From: Nitrosomonas aestuarii
Lineage (GTDB): Bacteria > Pseudomonadota > Gammaproteobacteria > Burkholderiales > Nitrosomonadaceae
Direction of reading: 5' to 3'
Assembly: GCF_003046585.1 (NCBI RefSeq)
Contig: NZ_QAAE01000004.1
Coordinates: 124,001-188,000, forward strand
DNA: 64,000 nt
Under the pieces are notes generated by a model. It saw nothing but the letters and a program-made list of their open reading frames with translations. It made no database searches and was not told the origin of the DNA. A program made the translations under genes and the position numbers. Below are positions 9,812 through 17,903 of this stretch, in pieces (position 1 is the first letter of the stretch; each line of letters starts with the position of its first letter).

Positions 9812-10840
9812 TTAAGCAAACAAACGCTTAAATTTATTTCTTATCTCTCGAGTCAATTCCAGGAATCCTGACATTTCTCCCTCAAATTCCAATTGAGAAA
9901 CCTGCTGGCCATCTAAAATCCTGTTCAATTCGAACAAATTTGTCTCAGATGTTACCAAGCCGGTGTCGCATAGCGTTCCTGAAACAACGGCATTAGCTTT
10001 TAGATAACGCCGCACTTCAGGACTATGAACGCCACTTGGATAACAGAAATGTACCAGTGATGAAGTTACATATGACTCAAGTTTCTTCCTGTTGATTGAA
10101 ATTTCATCAACAATTTTTTCAGGTGCATCAATATCGACATGATGCGTATGTGTATGCAACTGAATATCTAAACCTCGCTGATCTGCTTTTTGTATTTCGT
10201 CGAATGACATCAGACCGAACTGACGCGATTCAAGAATAGATTCATAGTCAAAACCAAGTGCAACAGTAATGTCACGACAAAATTCTTCTGCCTGAAAGCT
10301 ATCAAGCGTATGTAATTTCATCAGAACATCTGACAAAGCCTCTTGTTTTTTTGAGGCACTACTGATATCAACACAAATGTTTGAATCCATATTGATTGAA
10401 TCAGTTTTTAATATTGCTTTGTTGCTTAATTGGAAAATTGCAGAGATTAATATGTGGAACAAAGGTTTTTGTGATTCAACGGCTTCCGTATATACATACA
10501 ATGTTGCAGGAAAAGATTTCTGTTCTAAAACAGGCAGCATATATTTATACGTGCCGTACCAACCATCATCGATCGTAATCACTACGGAGTAGGGAGTCGT
10601 CTTCCTTTGCCGAAGATCATCAACTGCTTTGCCAAGCGATATAATTGAATACTTTGATTGCTCCAGCCATGACATGCGCGCGTGGAATTTTTCGGGATCC
10701 ATATATAAAAAATTCCCAAAGTGGTCATCTAAAAACCATATCCCGTGATAACCCAGTATTCTAATTCGGTTTCTTGTAAGCCAACTTGCTATTTCAAATA
10801 ATCCTAAAATTTTTGCAATAAACAAAATTGTCTGTTTCAT
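9812..10840 (-). CDS. polysaccharide deacetylase family protein (NodB homology)
   Basis: 342 residues with the NodB-type carbohydrate esterase 4 pattern. VVITIDDGWYGTYKYML holds the paired aspartates (residues 91-92), and later IQLHTHTHHVDID supplies the metal-binding histidines, followed by HFCYPSGVHS. These enzymes remove N- or O-acetyl groups from glycans. The N-terminus is hydrophobic (MKQTILFIAKILGLFEIASWL), perhaps a membrane anchor but not a clean signal peptide. The insert between the motifs (about residues 120-200) is longer than in small deacetylases. It is the last gene of the 9.8-14.9 kb minus-strand cluster, so it may modify a surface or secreted polysaccharide. The substrate is unknown. 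Confidence 0.8.
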   Translation of the reverse strand: MKQTILFIAKILGLFEIASWLTRNRIRILGYHGIWFLDDHFGNFLYMDPEKFHARMSWLEQSKYSIISLGKAVDDLRQRKTTPYSVVITIDDGWYGTYKYMLPVLEQKSFPATLYVYTEAVESQKPLFHILISAIFQLSNKAILKTDSINMDSNICVDISSASKKQEALSDVLMKLHTLDSFQAEEFCRDITVALGFDYESILESRQFGLMSFDEIQKADQRGLDIQLHTHTHHVDIDAPEKIVDEISINRKKLESYVTSSLVHFCYPSGVHSPEVRRYLKANAVVSGTLCDTGLVTSETNLFELNRILDGQQVSQLEFEGEMSGFLELTREIRNKFKRLFA

Positions 10841-10848
10841 ATTTAATT

Positions 10849-10875
10849 TTCAAAGCCCATCATGCGCAACTATAT
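10849..10875 (+). repeat. copy A of a 27-base dispersed intergenic sequence
   Basis: These 27 bases, beginning TTCAAAGCCCAT and ending CAACTATAT, match 41333-41359 at 24 of 27 positions in the same orientation. This copy runs into an 8-bp hairpin (GCAACTAT / ATAGTTGC, 10866-10888). The nature of the repeat is unknown. Confidence 0.45.
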
Positions 10876-10992
10876 TCATGATAGTTGCAAATAAAACCTG
10901 TTTCCAGTATCCGATGCATACTTAATCCAAGCTCTTCGAGCGCCTCATCTATCACCGCAGTCAGGCCTGTAGCACCTAAAGCCCGAGTACTT

Positions 10993-11715
10993 TTATGGCG
11001 AGATTCGAACTTTAAACAATAATGGCCAACGCTTTCCTGTTAGAAAGAATGTATCGGTTGCTTTATCATACGCGACCCCATTAAACACATTATCAGCACC
11101 TTGCGGTTTTGCAAGCTGAATGAGTTCTGAACCATCAATAAGCCTTGCAATGGTTCCATTTACGAGTTCTATTTCATAGAGAAACCTGTCCCCGAGCCGA
11201 TGAACCAACAAGCGATCACGAGCATATTCCAAGTCGTTGAGCCAACGCAATGGCAACCATTTACGCCGAACCATAACAGTTTTGATTAAATCAAAATTCT
11301 GATTACGGAATATTAATTCACTGCCACCATTCGTCATTACATAACCATCATCAATTGCAGTCAGCCCCCATCCCTCACCTGCGAACGACCATTCGTCAAG
11401 TTTAGAAAAATCTGCAAGGTCATACACAATTGCAACACCTGATTGCCACGTAAGTTGAACAATACGTCCTTCTTGAATCGCTATGCCCTCTCCCCAGTGG
11501 CCAGATAGCGCTTTCAACGATTCAATTTTACCTGTACCGGGATCAAGGCGGCGTAAACTGGAAGCATCATCTGTGCCCGTGCTTTCGTATAACATGCCCT
11601 GTGAAAATGCCAGACCCTGGGTAAAAGCTTTAGTATCATGCGGCAGCACCTCGATAATTTCGGGCTTCACCACATCTAATCCAGTATTTAGCAGCTTCTG
11701 AGTAAACTTACTCAT
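10993..11715 (-). CDS. glutaminyl-peptide cyclotransferase-like beta-propeller
   Basis: 240 residues resembling the plant/bacterial-type glutamine cyclotransferase family (Glu_cyclase_2), a five-bladed beta-propeller that converts N-terminal Gln to pyroglutamate. Hallmarks are the opening PHDTKAFTQGLAF, then LYESTGTDDASSLRRLD with the conserved Glu-Ser-Thr, then SGHWGEGIAI, WQSGVAIVYDL, GWGLT and a closing FNGVAYDKATDTFFLTGKRWP. Known bacterial members are usually exported; here the N-terminus has no signal peptide, which is odd. The start is taken at ATG 11715 (MSKFTQK); upstream GTG and TTG codons are also in frame. It starts 8 bases after the acyltransferase gene stops, so the two are probably cotranscribed. 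Confidence 0.8.
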   Translation of the reverse strand: MSKFTQKLLNTGLDVVKPEIIEVLPHDTKAFTQGLAFSQGMLYESTGTDDASSLRRLDPGTGKIESLKALSGHWGEGIAIQEGRIVQLTWQSGVAIVYDLADFSKLDEWSFAGEGWGLTAIDDGYVMTNGGSELIFRNQNFDLIKTVMVRRKWLPLRWLNDLEYARDRLLVHRLGDRFLYEIELVNGTIARLIDGSELIQLAKPQGADNVFNGVAYDKATDTFFLTGKRWPLLFKVRISP

Positions 11716-11723
11716 CACACATT

Positions 11724-12869
11724 TCAATTCGATGGTTTACGCCTGACAAACGACTTGACAATGTTACGCATCCAGTGATCAAGTTTTCGAAAACCCAGCT
11801 TTAGCATAACTATGCGCCCTTTCAAACCCTCAGGACGAATAAAAGTCAGCCCCCAGCGTTCACGGCGATTCTGCACCCATATTTCCTTATATGCGTCATC
11901 ATCAACACCAAAATCAATACTGCGGACATGATCAACATTAATCAGATGTTCAATCATAGTTAGAATTGCGATAGAACCAACTGAAAGTTTCTGAAAATCA
12001 CCTACGTATGCCGTCCGAATCATAATTGCTCTAGATCCACAGACCACAGCAAATTCAAGGGCGGCAGGCTTTCCGTCAACATTCACGAGACAAAAACGCA
12101 AACTCTTTTGATACGCACACGCCACCAATAGTCCTTCAGCAAATTTTGGATAAAAATCAGACTCTTTCCAACTCAGATCGTAAATAACACGATATGCATC
12201 CAGGATTTGCGGAAGATCATTTTCACCCGTCATTATCTTGACGCTCATACGATCTTCTTTGGTAAATTTTCTTAGTTTGCGTTGAAAATTCTTCAGCGCT
12301 TTTTGTGATGATTTATCGCGACTGGACAGATAATCTGCAAAAGTAAGTGCATTCAAATTTTCAAACCAATTCCCTTTATAGAAATAGCGATGAGTACGAA
12401 AACCTTCTGTTTCAAATGCCACCGCAAGGCTTTCATATATCCTGGACTGAGGATCCATGAGATTCAAATCAATAAAATAACAGGACTTAAACTCCACAGC
12501 TATGCCATGCGCCAAACACCGGCTTGCGGCAACAAGGTCGGCTTCGCTCAGGTCAGCAGTCAAGGGTGCGTAATAACTACTTTGAAAATTCGTCAAACTT
12601 GCCAAGGAACCTTCTTTGAGATTCCATTGAGCATATACTGAGCCATTCTGACTAGCCGGCTCACGCGCCACCAGCATTAACAACGCTTGACAATTTTCGT
12701 CATCCTCAACAACAAAAATACGACATTGATCAGTTGTGGCAAAAGAAGTATTCAACAAATTTTCGAACCAATATCTAGTGAGATAGAGGCTGATTTGCTT
12801 TTGTCGCTCAAAAAAGGAATCGTAACGTGGGGGTAATTCGGTAAAGTGCGTATAGGAAACAAATTTCAT
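11724..12869 (-). CDS. GNAT/FemAB-like acyltransferase
   Basis: 381 residues. The C-terminal half (about 190-340) resembles the GNAT_6 acetyltransferase domain of BcsL/CelD and FemAB-like proteins, with a central ALKNFQRKLRKF basic stretch and the strand-helix run RFCLVNVDGKPAALEFAVVCGSRAIMIR, followed by SIDFGVDDDAYKEIW. Such proteins acylate surface glycans, lipids or peptidoglycan precursors. The N-terminal half is less clear but resembles the matching FemAB half. The start is ATG 12869; three in-frame upstream codons begin with TTG and look spurious. No signal peptide is seen, so a cytoplasmic enzyme is expected. It lies in tandem with the cyclotransferase-like gene and the deacetylase. 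Confidence 0.72.
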   Translation of the reverse strand: MKFVSYTHFTELPPRYDSFFERQKQISLYLTRYWFENLLNTSFATTDQCRIFVVEDDENCQALLMLVAREPASQNGSVYAQWNLKEGSLASLTNFQSSYYAPLTADLSEADLVAASRCLAHGIAVEFKSCYFIDLNLMDPQSRIYESLAVAFETEGFRTHRYFYKGNWFENLNALTFADYLSSRDKSSQKALKNFQRKLRKFTKEDRMSVKIMTGENDLPQILDAYRVIYDLSWKESDFYPKFAEGLLVACAYQKSLRFCLVNVDGKPAALEFAVVCGSRAIMIRTAYVGDFQKLSVGSIAILTMIEHLINVDHVRSIDFGVDDDAYKEIWVQNRRERWGLTFIRPEGLKGRIVMLKLGFRKLDHWMRNIVKSFVRRKPSN

Positions 12870-13103
12870 GGGTGGCAAAGATCACAGTAAGTTACGACAC
12901 GAATGATTATACCCTTCATTTTGCACACCATACCAGCGATCAATCTTTACACTATTTTTCTTGGCTAATTTCACGAATCACCATTAATTTAATCGAAAAC
13001 TTACAACCACTGCAAAACCACTACAGATAAACGGCAAGTTTTATTCCGGCTAAAATCAACCGTATTAAATGATCGTGTGTTCACGCAGTTTAAGATAGGA
13101 AGT

Positions 13104-14051
13104 TTAATCCATTTCCGCGTTAAAATGCATTGCCCAGTGCAACATATCTTTTCTTGACCAGACAAGCAGATATACCTGCGGCCGGTAGCGGCCTGAATCG
13201 TACAGTTCCTTTCTCTTACTCGAGAATTTAATCGCATCAGAAACTGCATAAGGATCCGTCCCGATTCGAAATATTTTTGCGCCATTGTCTTCTGGCACAG
13301 TACGCAAAAATGCTAACTCGGGAGAAATTATTTCTAACTGGGGATCAAACCACCAACTTGCACTGAACATGCCCGAAATTTCCGGATTATTTCTCAACAA
13401 ATCAGCAATACGCGCATAGCAGAAGTTATATTCATTCTCTGAAAAGAATTTTATCAGCCTGCGATCCCAATGACTCTCATAATATGGTTTAAAACCCTTT
13501 GTTTTTGCAATAAAAAAGAAAGCAGCGCTCAAAAACTGAGAAATTCCTCCTTGTAAAAGTGTGCGCCTGGGGATACCCGACTGGAGATCAACAAGCTCGG
13601 AACCGCAAGGAAGCAGTTTCAATCGACATAAGCCAAGATCTTTTGCAAATAAATCATTCTCATGAAAATAAAAACCTTCGCGATTTTTTTGAACACCCTT
13701 TATGACGCGATCAAATTCCTGCAGTATCAGCCTTTGTATAGATGCAGGAATTCTCTGTTGCTTTTTTCTATCCCTGTAGCTATTTATTAATGAGACAAGC
13801 ACGAGTCTATGGTATAAATCAAGACTATGCTTCCCAGATTTCAAAGCAATTCCTTGACAATACGACACTATCTCGTCAGAAATATAGCGATACCCATGAA
13901 AGGGAGCAATACGATCAAAAAATTCTATATAAACTTCAATGGGAAATTCTTTTAACAGCCCGGAATCAATTGCAGCAATGTCTTTTGTCAGAGTTTTATG
14001 AATATTTTCAATATTATGCAATAGTGCGCTATTGATTTCATGCTCAGGCAC
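13104..14051 (-). CDS. unknown 315-residue protein
   Basis: I do not recognise a family. The protein has no signal peptide and no clear membrane segment apart from a mildly hydrophobic stretch near residue 180 (QFLSAAFFFIA). It is rich in aromatic residues and has a distinctive tryptophan-containing segment (MFSASWWFDPQLEIISPEL) in the last third. The start is GTG 14051, the only plausible one; AAAGGAG lies 11 bases upstream, supporting real translation. It sits upstream of the acyltransferase gene with a 234-base gap, and downstream of the TPR gene. Its neighbours suggest a part in surface-glycan or acyl modification, but that is only context. Confidence 0.6.
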   Translation of the reverse strand: MPEHEINSALLHNIENIHKTLTKDIAAIDSGLLKEFPIEVYIEFFDRIAPFHGYRYISDEIVSYCQGIALKSGKHSLDLYHRLVLVSLINSYRDRKKQQRIPASIQRLILQEFDRVIKGVQKNREGFYFHENDLFAKDLGLCRLKLLPCGSELVDLQSGIPRRTLLQGGISQFLSAAFFFIAKTKGFKPYYESHWDRRLIKFFSENEYNFCYARIADLLRNNPEISGMFSASWWFDPQLEIISPELAFLRTVPEDNGAKIFRIGTDPYAVSDAIKFSSKRKELYDSGRYRPQVYLLVWSRKDMLHWAMHFNAEMD

Positions 14052-14262
14052 TGTACAGGTTTCTCCTTTACGGGTGAAAGTATATTTGCAAAAAAATTTT
14101 ACAAGTGCGACAACCGCTATATTAACCTTGTCTTCAATTAGTTATAATCACCCACGCCGTCATAATTTTGTCCAAATCAGAAGTTTAATGACAACTCGCT
14201 AACCAGCTCGCCATGAATCTATAAACCATCAATTAACAAGTAGTCGCAGTTACTAAGCTTCG

Positions 14263-14898
14263 TTACCGCCATTTACCCAGCGCTATTAATTGTTTTTTGA
14301 GTCCTGGCAATGGAAAATCTTGTGCATAAGCTTTTTTTGCAAAATAAACCGCTTTATCATAGTCTTTCTTCTTCAAATAAAGAAGTCCCAGATTGTAGTG
14401 GATCGTTGGATTTTCCGGTTCAATATCTACAGCGAACAGCAATTGTTCCAAGGCCAAATCTACTTTGTTGATTCTAAGGAGATGGTTACTATAAATACTG
14501 CGCACCATGGCATCGTTTGGCTTAAAACGAACAGCCCGGTCAAAATAGCACAACGCTGAATAACGTGCGCCTTCCGGCTTGGGTGTTTTATCTCTTAGTG
14601 ACAGCCTGCTCATTGCATTTAATGCACGATGATGATTCGGAAAAACTGCCAAAATAAAAGCCAGGTCACCTCCAATAAATGCAGTTGACTCACCCCCAAT
14701 CAACTGCTCAACTTGTCTGGTAAAATGATGTGCCTCCACCATTTTTAACGTGTGCGTAATATTCGGATCCGTATAATCAAACGGCCCATTTGGATGCCAC
14801 AAATCACCACAGATAGAAGACGCGAAAAGAATCTTTGCATTCAACAGGAAAATTAACCCGACCGCAATGGATAAAAATTTAATCTTTTGTATGTTCAT
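14263..14898 (-). CDS. exported TPR-repeat protein
   Basis: About 211 residues. The N-terminus is a signal peptide (KIKFLSIAVGLIFLLNAKILFASS). The C-terminal half has two clear TPR units (around FDRAVRFKPNDAMVRSIYSN and QLLFAVDIEPENPTIHYNLG), followed by a third (LLYLKKKDYDKAVYFAKKAY). Similar short TPR proteins occur next to polysaccharide export genes and act as scaffolds. The start is ATG 14898 (MNIQKIKF); five upstream in-frame codons start with TTG and are unlikely. Two cysteines lie in the mature protein. It is the first gene of the minus-strand accessory cluster and may mark its upstream edge. Confidence 0.72.
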   Translation of the reverse strand: MNIQKIKFLSIAVGLIFLLNAKILFASSICGDLWHPNGPFDYTDPNITHTLKMVEAHHFTRQVEQLIGGESTAFIGGDLAFILAVFPNHHRALNAMSRLSLRDKTPKPEGARYSALCYFDRAVRFKPNDAMVRSIYSNHLLRINKVDLALEQLLFAVDIEPENPTIHYNLGLLYLKKKDYDKAVYFAKKAYAQDFPLPGLKKQLIALGKWR

Positions 14899-15044
14899 AA
14901 GAATTGAAAACAATCGAGGCGCAACATTACTATCAAAAGTTCGGATAGAAACACTACAATAAATGAATATTAGTCTGACATAATCTTGCCATTAAAACCA
15001 ACAAACTTACAACCATTAATTCATAAAAGACAAAACAACGCATT

Positions 15045-15509
15045 ATGACCAAAATTTACACGGATTTCGAAAAAGACACATCTGAACTCAAACAGACACT
15101 CACCACTTTGCAGTACCAGGTCACGCAAAAAGCAGCTACTGAACCACCGTTTCAAAATGAATTCTGGAACAACAAGGAGGCGGGAATTTATGTGGACATT
15201 GTTTCAGGTGAACCGTTGTTTGCATCTATCCATAAATTTGATTCAGGTACCGGCTGGCCAAGTTTTTACCAGCCGATTGATGCGCAATTTATCCAGTTAA
15301 AAAGCGATTTGAAGTTATTGGCCCCACGCACAGAGGTTCGAAGTCGTTATGCGGACAGTCATCTGGGACATGTGTTTAACGATGGCCCGCCACCAACCGG
15401 GCTGCGTTATTGCATTAATTCTGCATCATTGCGATTCATACAAAAGGACAACTTGCATACAGCAGGCTACGGCAAATATGCCGCCCTCTTTGATAAAAAT
15501 GATCAATAA
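15045..15509 (+). CDS. msrB: peptide-methionine (R)-S-oxide reductase MsrB
   Basis: 154 residues. MsrB reduces the R form of methionine sulfoxide in proteins. The signature blocks are [48 protein letters not shown] and INSASLRF. The catalytic cysteine is Cys123 in RYCINSASL. The two CxxC zinc pairs of zinc-type MsrB are missing (EAGIY and RSRYADSH stand where the cysteines would be), so this is a zinc-free member. No MsrA fusion is present. nhaC starts 12 bases after its stop, so the two probably form a short operon. Confidence 0.94.
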   Translation: MTKIYTDFEKDTSELKQTLTTLQYQVTQKAATEPPFQNEFWNNKEAGIYVDIVSGEPLFASIHKFDSGTGWPSFYQPIDAQFIQLKSDLKLLAPRTEVRSRYADSHLGHVFNDGPPPTGLRYCINSASLRFIQKDNLHTAGYGKYAALFDKNDQ

Positions 15510-15521
15510 GAAACAAAATTA

Positions 15522-16964
15522 ATGGCCCCCAAAAAAACACCTGATAGCGAAACACAGTTAAATGCACTGCTAGCTGACAAGCGCCTGCCTTCATTAATTC
15601 ATGCCGCTATTTGCTTTCTAGGCGTTTTTTCAATGATTTCAACGGGCCTGTTCATTTTTGAAGTCAGCCTGCACACAATCATTTTTCTTGCATTGATCTG
15701 GGTTACCATCCAGGCACTTTGGCTGGGACATACCTTTATTGCCATTCGGGATATGATGAATCAAGGCATCAGCAAAGCACTGCCCGCTATTTATATCTTT
15801 ATGCTGATCGGCATGATCATCGCCAGTTATATGCAAAGCGGCACCATCGCAAGTTTGCTTTATTTCGGAATTGACTTGTTGAACCCGATGATTTTTCTCC
15901 CCGTCGGACTGGTTTTATGCAGTTTTATGTCTATAGCAACAGGCACCTCGTGGGGAACCGTCGGCACTGTCGGTGTCGTTCTGATGGGTATCGGTGAAAC
16001 GATGGGCATCCCCTTGCCAATTGTGGCCGGCATGATTATTTCAGGCGCCACATTCGGCGACAAACTGTCACCGATATCCGATACCACGAACCTGGCGGCC
16101 ATGAGTGCCGACACCCATCTCTATCGCCACATTCATTCCATGCTTTACACCACTACGCCGACATTCATAATTGTGCTTTGTCTGTTTATCCTGCTCGGCA
16201 GGCAGTATACCGACAACGTATTGCCCAGCGTGCATATTGAAGAAATCAGGCTTGCATTGGCGAACACTTATCATCTGAACCCGTTTATTACCTTGTTACC
16301 GTTAATTCTGATGTTCGGCCTGAGTATCAAACGGTATGCGCCGGAGGTCAGTATGTCCATGAGTATTTTACTCGCCATGCTGATCGCCGTCTTTTACCAG
16401 GAGAAAAATGGCATTGCTGTGCTGAACACCCTCTGGCTGAATACAGATGGCACAACTGGCATTGAAAATATTGATGCACTACTCGGGCGCGGCGGCATAT
16501 ATAGTATGGCATGGACATTAATGTTGTCGATTATGGCGCTCGCATTAGGCGGCATATTACATCATGCCGGGTTCCTGCGCGTTTTGCTGGTAAATATCAT
16601 TGTACATGTCAAACGTATCAGCACTTTGATTGCAACCACCATTGCTGCAGGTTTTGCCAGCAATATCGCCATGGGTGAGGCCTATATATCCATAATCCTG
16701 AATTGCCAGCTATTTAAAGATTCGTATGTGGAGAAAGGTATGGATAGGGCTGTGCTGTCACGTTCCGTAGAGGAAGGTGCCACACTGACAACTGCGCTAA
16801 TCCCCTGGACGACCACGGGTACTTTTTATGCCGCCACACTCGGCATAGCAACATTGGAATATGCGCCCTATGCATTGCTGAATTTGCTAAATCCACTGGT
16901 TTCCATTGCAATGGCATTGCTCGGCTTTGGTTTACTGCAAAATAAACGAGAAAAAACGAACTGA
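15522..16964 (+). CDS. nhaC: NhaC-family Na+/H+ antiporter
   Basis: 480 residues with about eleven to twelve hydrophobic segments. Motifs of the NhaC/IT superfamily are visible: SIATGTSWGTVGTVGVVLMGIGE, ISGATFGDKLSPISDTTNLAAMSA, and VEEGATLTTALIPWTTTGTF near the C-terminus. Such proteins exchange sodium for protons and help pH and sodium homeostasis at the inner membrane. ATG 15522 lies 12 bases downstream of msrB, and no separate strong promoter is visible in the gap. Substrate preference (Na+ or a malate/lactate type exchange) cannot be told from the sequence. Confidence 0.9.
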   Translation: MAPKKTPDSETQLNALLADKRLPSLIHAAICFLGVFSMISTGLFIFEVSLHTIIFLALIWVTIQALWLGHTFIAIRDMMNQGISKALPAIYIFMLIGMIIASYMQSGTIASLLYFGIDLLNPMIFLPVGLVLCSFMSIATGTSWGTVGTVGVVLMGIGETMGIPLPIVAGMIISGATFGDKLSPISDTTNLAAMSADTHLYRHIHSMLYTTTPTFIIVLCLFILLGRQYTDNVLPSVHIEEIRLALANTYHLNPFITLLPLILMFGLSIKRYAPEVSMSMSILLAMLIAVFYQEKNGIAVLNTLWLNTDGTTGIENIDALLGRGGIYSMAWTLMLSIMALALGGILHHAGFLRVLLVNIIVHVKRISTLIATTIAAGFASNIAMGEAYISIILNCQLFKDSYVEKGMDRAVLSRSVEEGATLTTALIPWTTTGTFYAATLGIATLEYAPYALLNLLNPLVSIAMALLGFGLLQNKREKTN

Positions 16965-17192
16965 ACAACCCGCACGCTGTTGACGGTTTAGACCAACATA
17001 AAATTTGTTTTATAATTGTTTCGATGCTTCCCGTGAAAGAATGCTGATCATTCTTGTAAGTTCGGTTTGTTTCAGTATATACTCCAAAACTGGCTGTTTT
17101 ATTAAATCTTGTATGAAATATCAATAATAATAACAACTAGTTTTAATTTATTTATTCAACAAATAAATATTAGATAAATATTAGGAGAAGCA

Positions 17193-17390
17193 ATGAAATT
17201 TTCAGTATTTTTAGCAGCATTACTTGCATTAGTCTTATCTGGTTGCGGCGGATTGTTTGACAGCGCTGATATGGGTGATCCAAACATGGTAGATCAGGAA
17301 TGTGAATTTGGAATCGATGGCAATGGCAACTGTCTCGCAGAAGGTGCCGATCCTCGTCCATATGGTGGTGGCGGCAAACCAGGCCACTAA
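17193..17390 (+). CDS. small lipoprotein
   Basis: 65 residues. A lipoprotein signal peptide with the lipobox LSGC at residues 15-18 gives a mature 48-residue protein starting at Cys18. The mature part has two more cysteines and a Gly-rich end (YGGGGKPGH). A strong AGGAG lies 7 bases before the ATG and a good terminator follows, so this is likely a single-gene, well-expressed transcript. No family is recognised. The acidic, glycine-rich composition suggests a small envelope protein. Confidence 0.75.
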   Translation: MKFSVFLAALLALVLSGCGGLFDSADMGDPNMVDQECEFGIDGNGNCLAEGADPRPYGGGGKPGH

Positions 17391-17438
17391 TTTTAAATTT
17401 TAATAGCCAACAACTAACCTCGCCTATCTGAGGTAAAC

Positions 17439-17466
17439 AAAACCGCCTGTCAAGGCGGTTTTTTTA
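17439..17466 (+). terminator. rho-independent terminator of the small lipoprotein gene
   Basis: Stem AACCGCC (17441-17447) and GGCGGTT (17454-17460), 6-base loop TGTCAA, then TTTTTA. It lies 50 bases after the lipoprotein stop. Confidence 0.85.
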
Positions 17467-17903
17467 TTTCAGGACAACACAAAAGCATGCTCGCTGTTTC
17501 CGCTTAAAAATAATCTCTCAGCGTTGCAACTCAAATGATCGTCACCACAAAGACGATTTTTAAAGTTTAGCATGCATGCTCACTTACTTTAATTCATTGA
17601 ATGCACCATAGATTTACTCATTAAGTGCTCCATCGACCTAGTACTAATGTAGATGGGTTATTACGATACTAAAAAACATAAACAGGACACCTGAGCTTAT
17701 CGTATTAATTATGAGTCCACACATTCCTAAATTTTTATCTGATGCATCAGTGGGATAATCGAGGTTTTCTGTGTCCGATGACATTGCTATTCAGACACAT
17801 GGCAAGCATTGGACTTTTGGAAACGAAATTGCGATCATTGTACTGGATGGAATACTTGATTCATTGACAACATATCATTTATGAGACGTTCGAGAAAACG
17901 CAC
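17467..17903. other. intergenic region with a short open frame of unknown status
   Basis: No complete gene is evident. A 12-base perfect palindrome AGCATGCATGCT lies at 17569-17580. On the plus strand, 17771-17884 is open for 37 codons from a GTG, includes KHWTFGNEIAIIVLDGILDS, and ends just before the PAS/GGDEF/EAL gene. It reads like a fragment of a real protein but matches nothing I can name. Confidence 0.4.

Noticed and set aside
9601-9831. 76-codon plus-strand frame between typA and the deacetylase gene
   Set aside because: It has no ribosome binding site, no family resemblance, and its end overlaps the deacetylase gene antisense.
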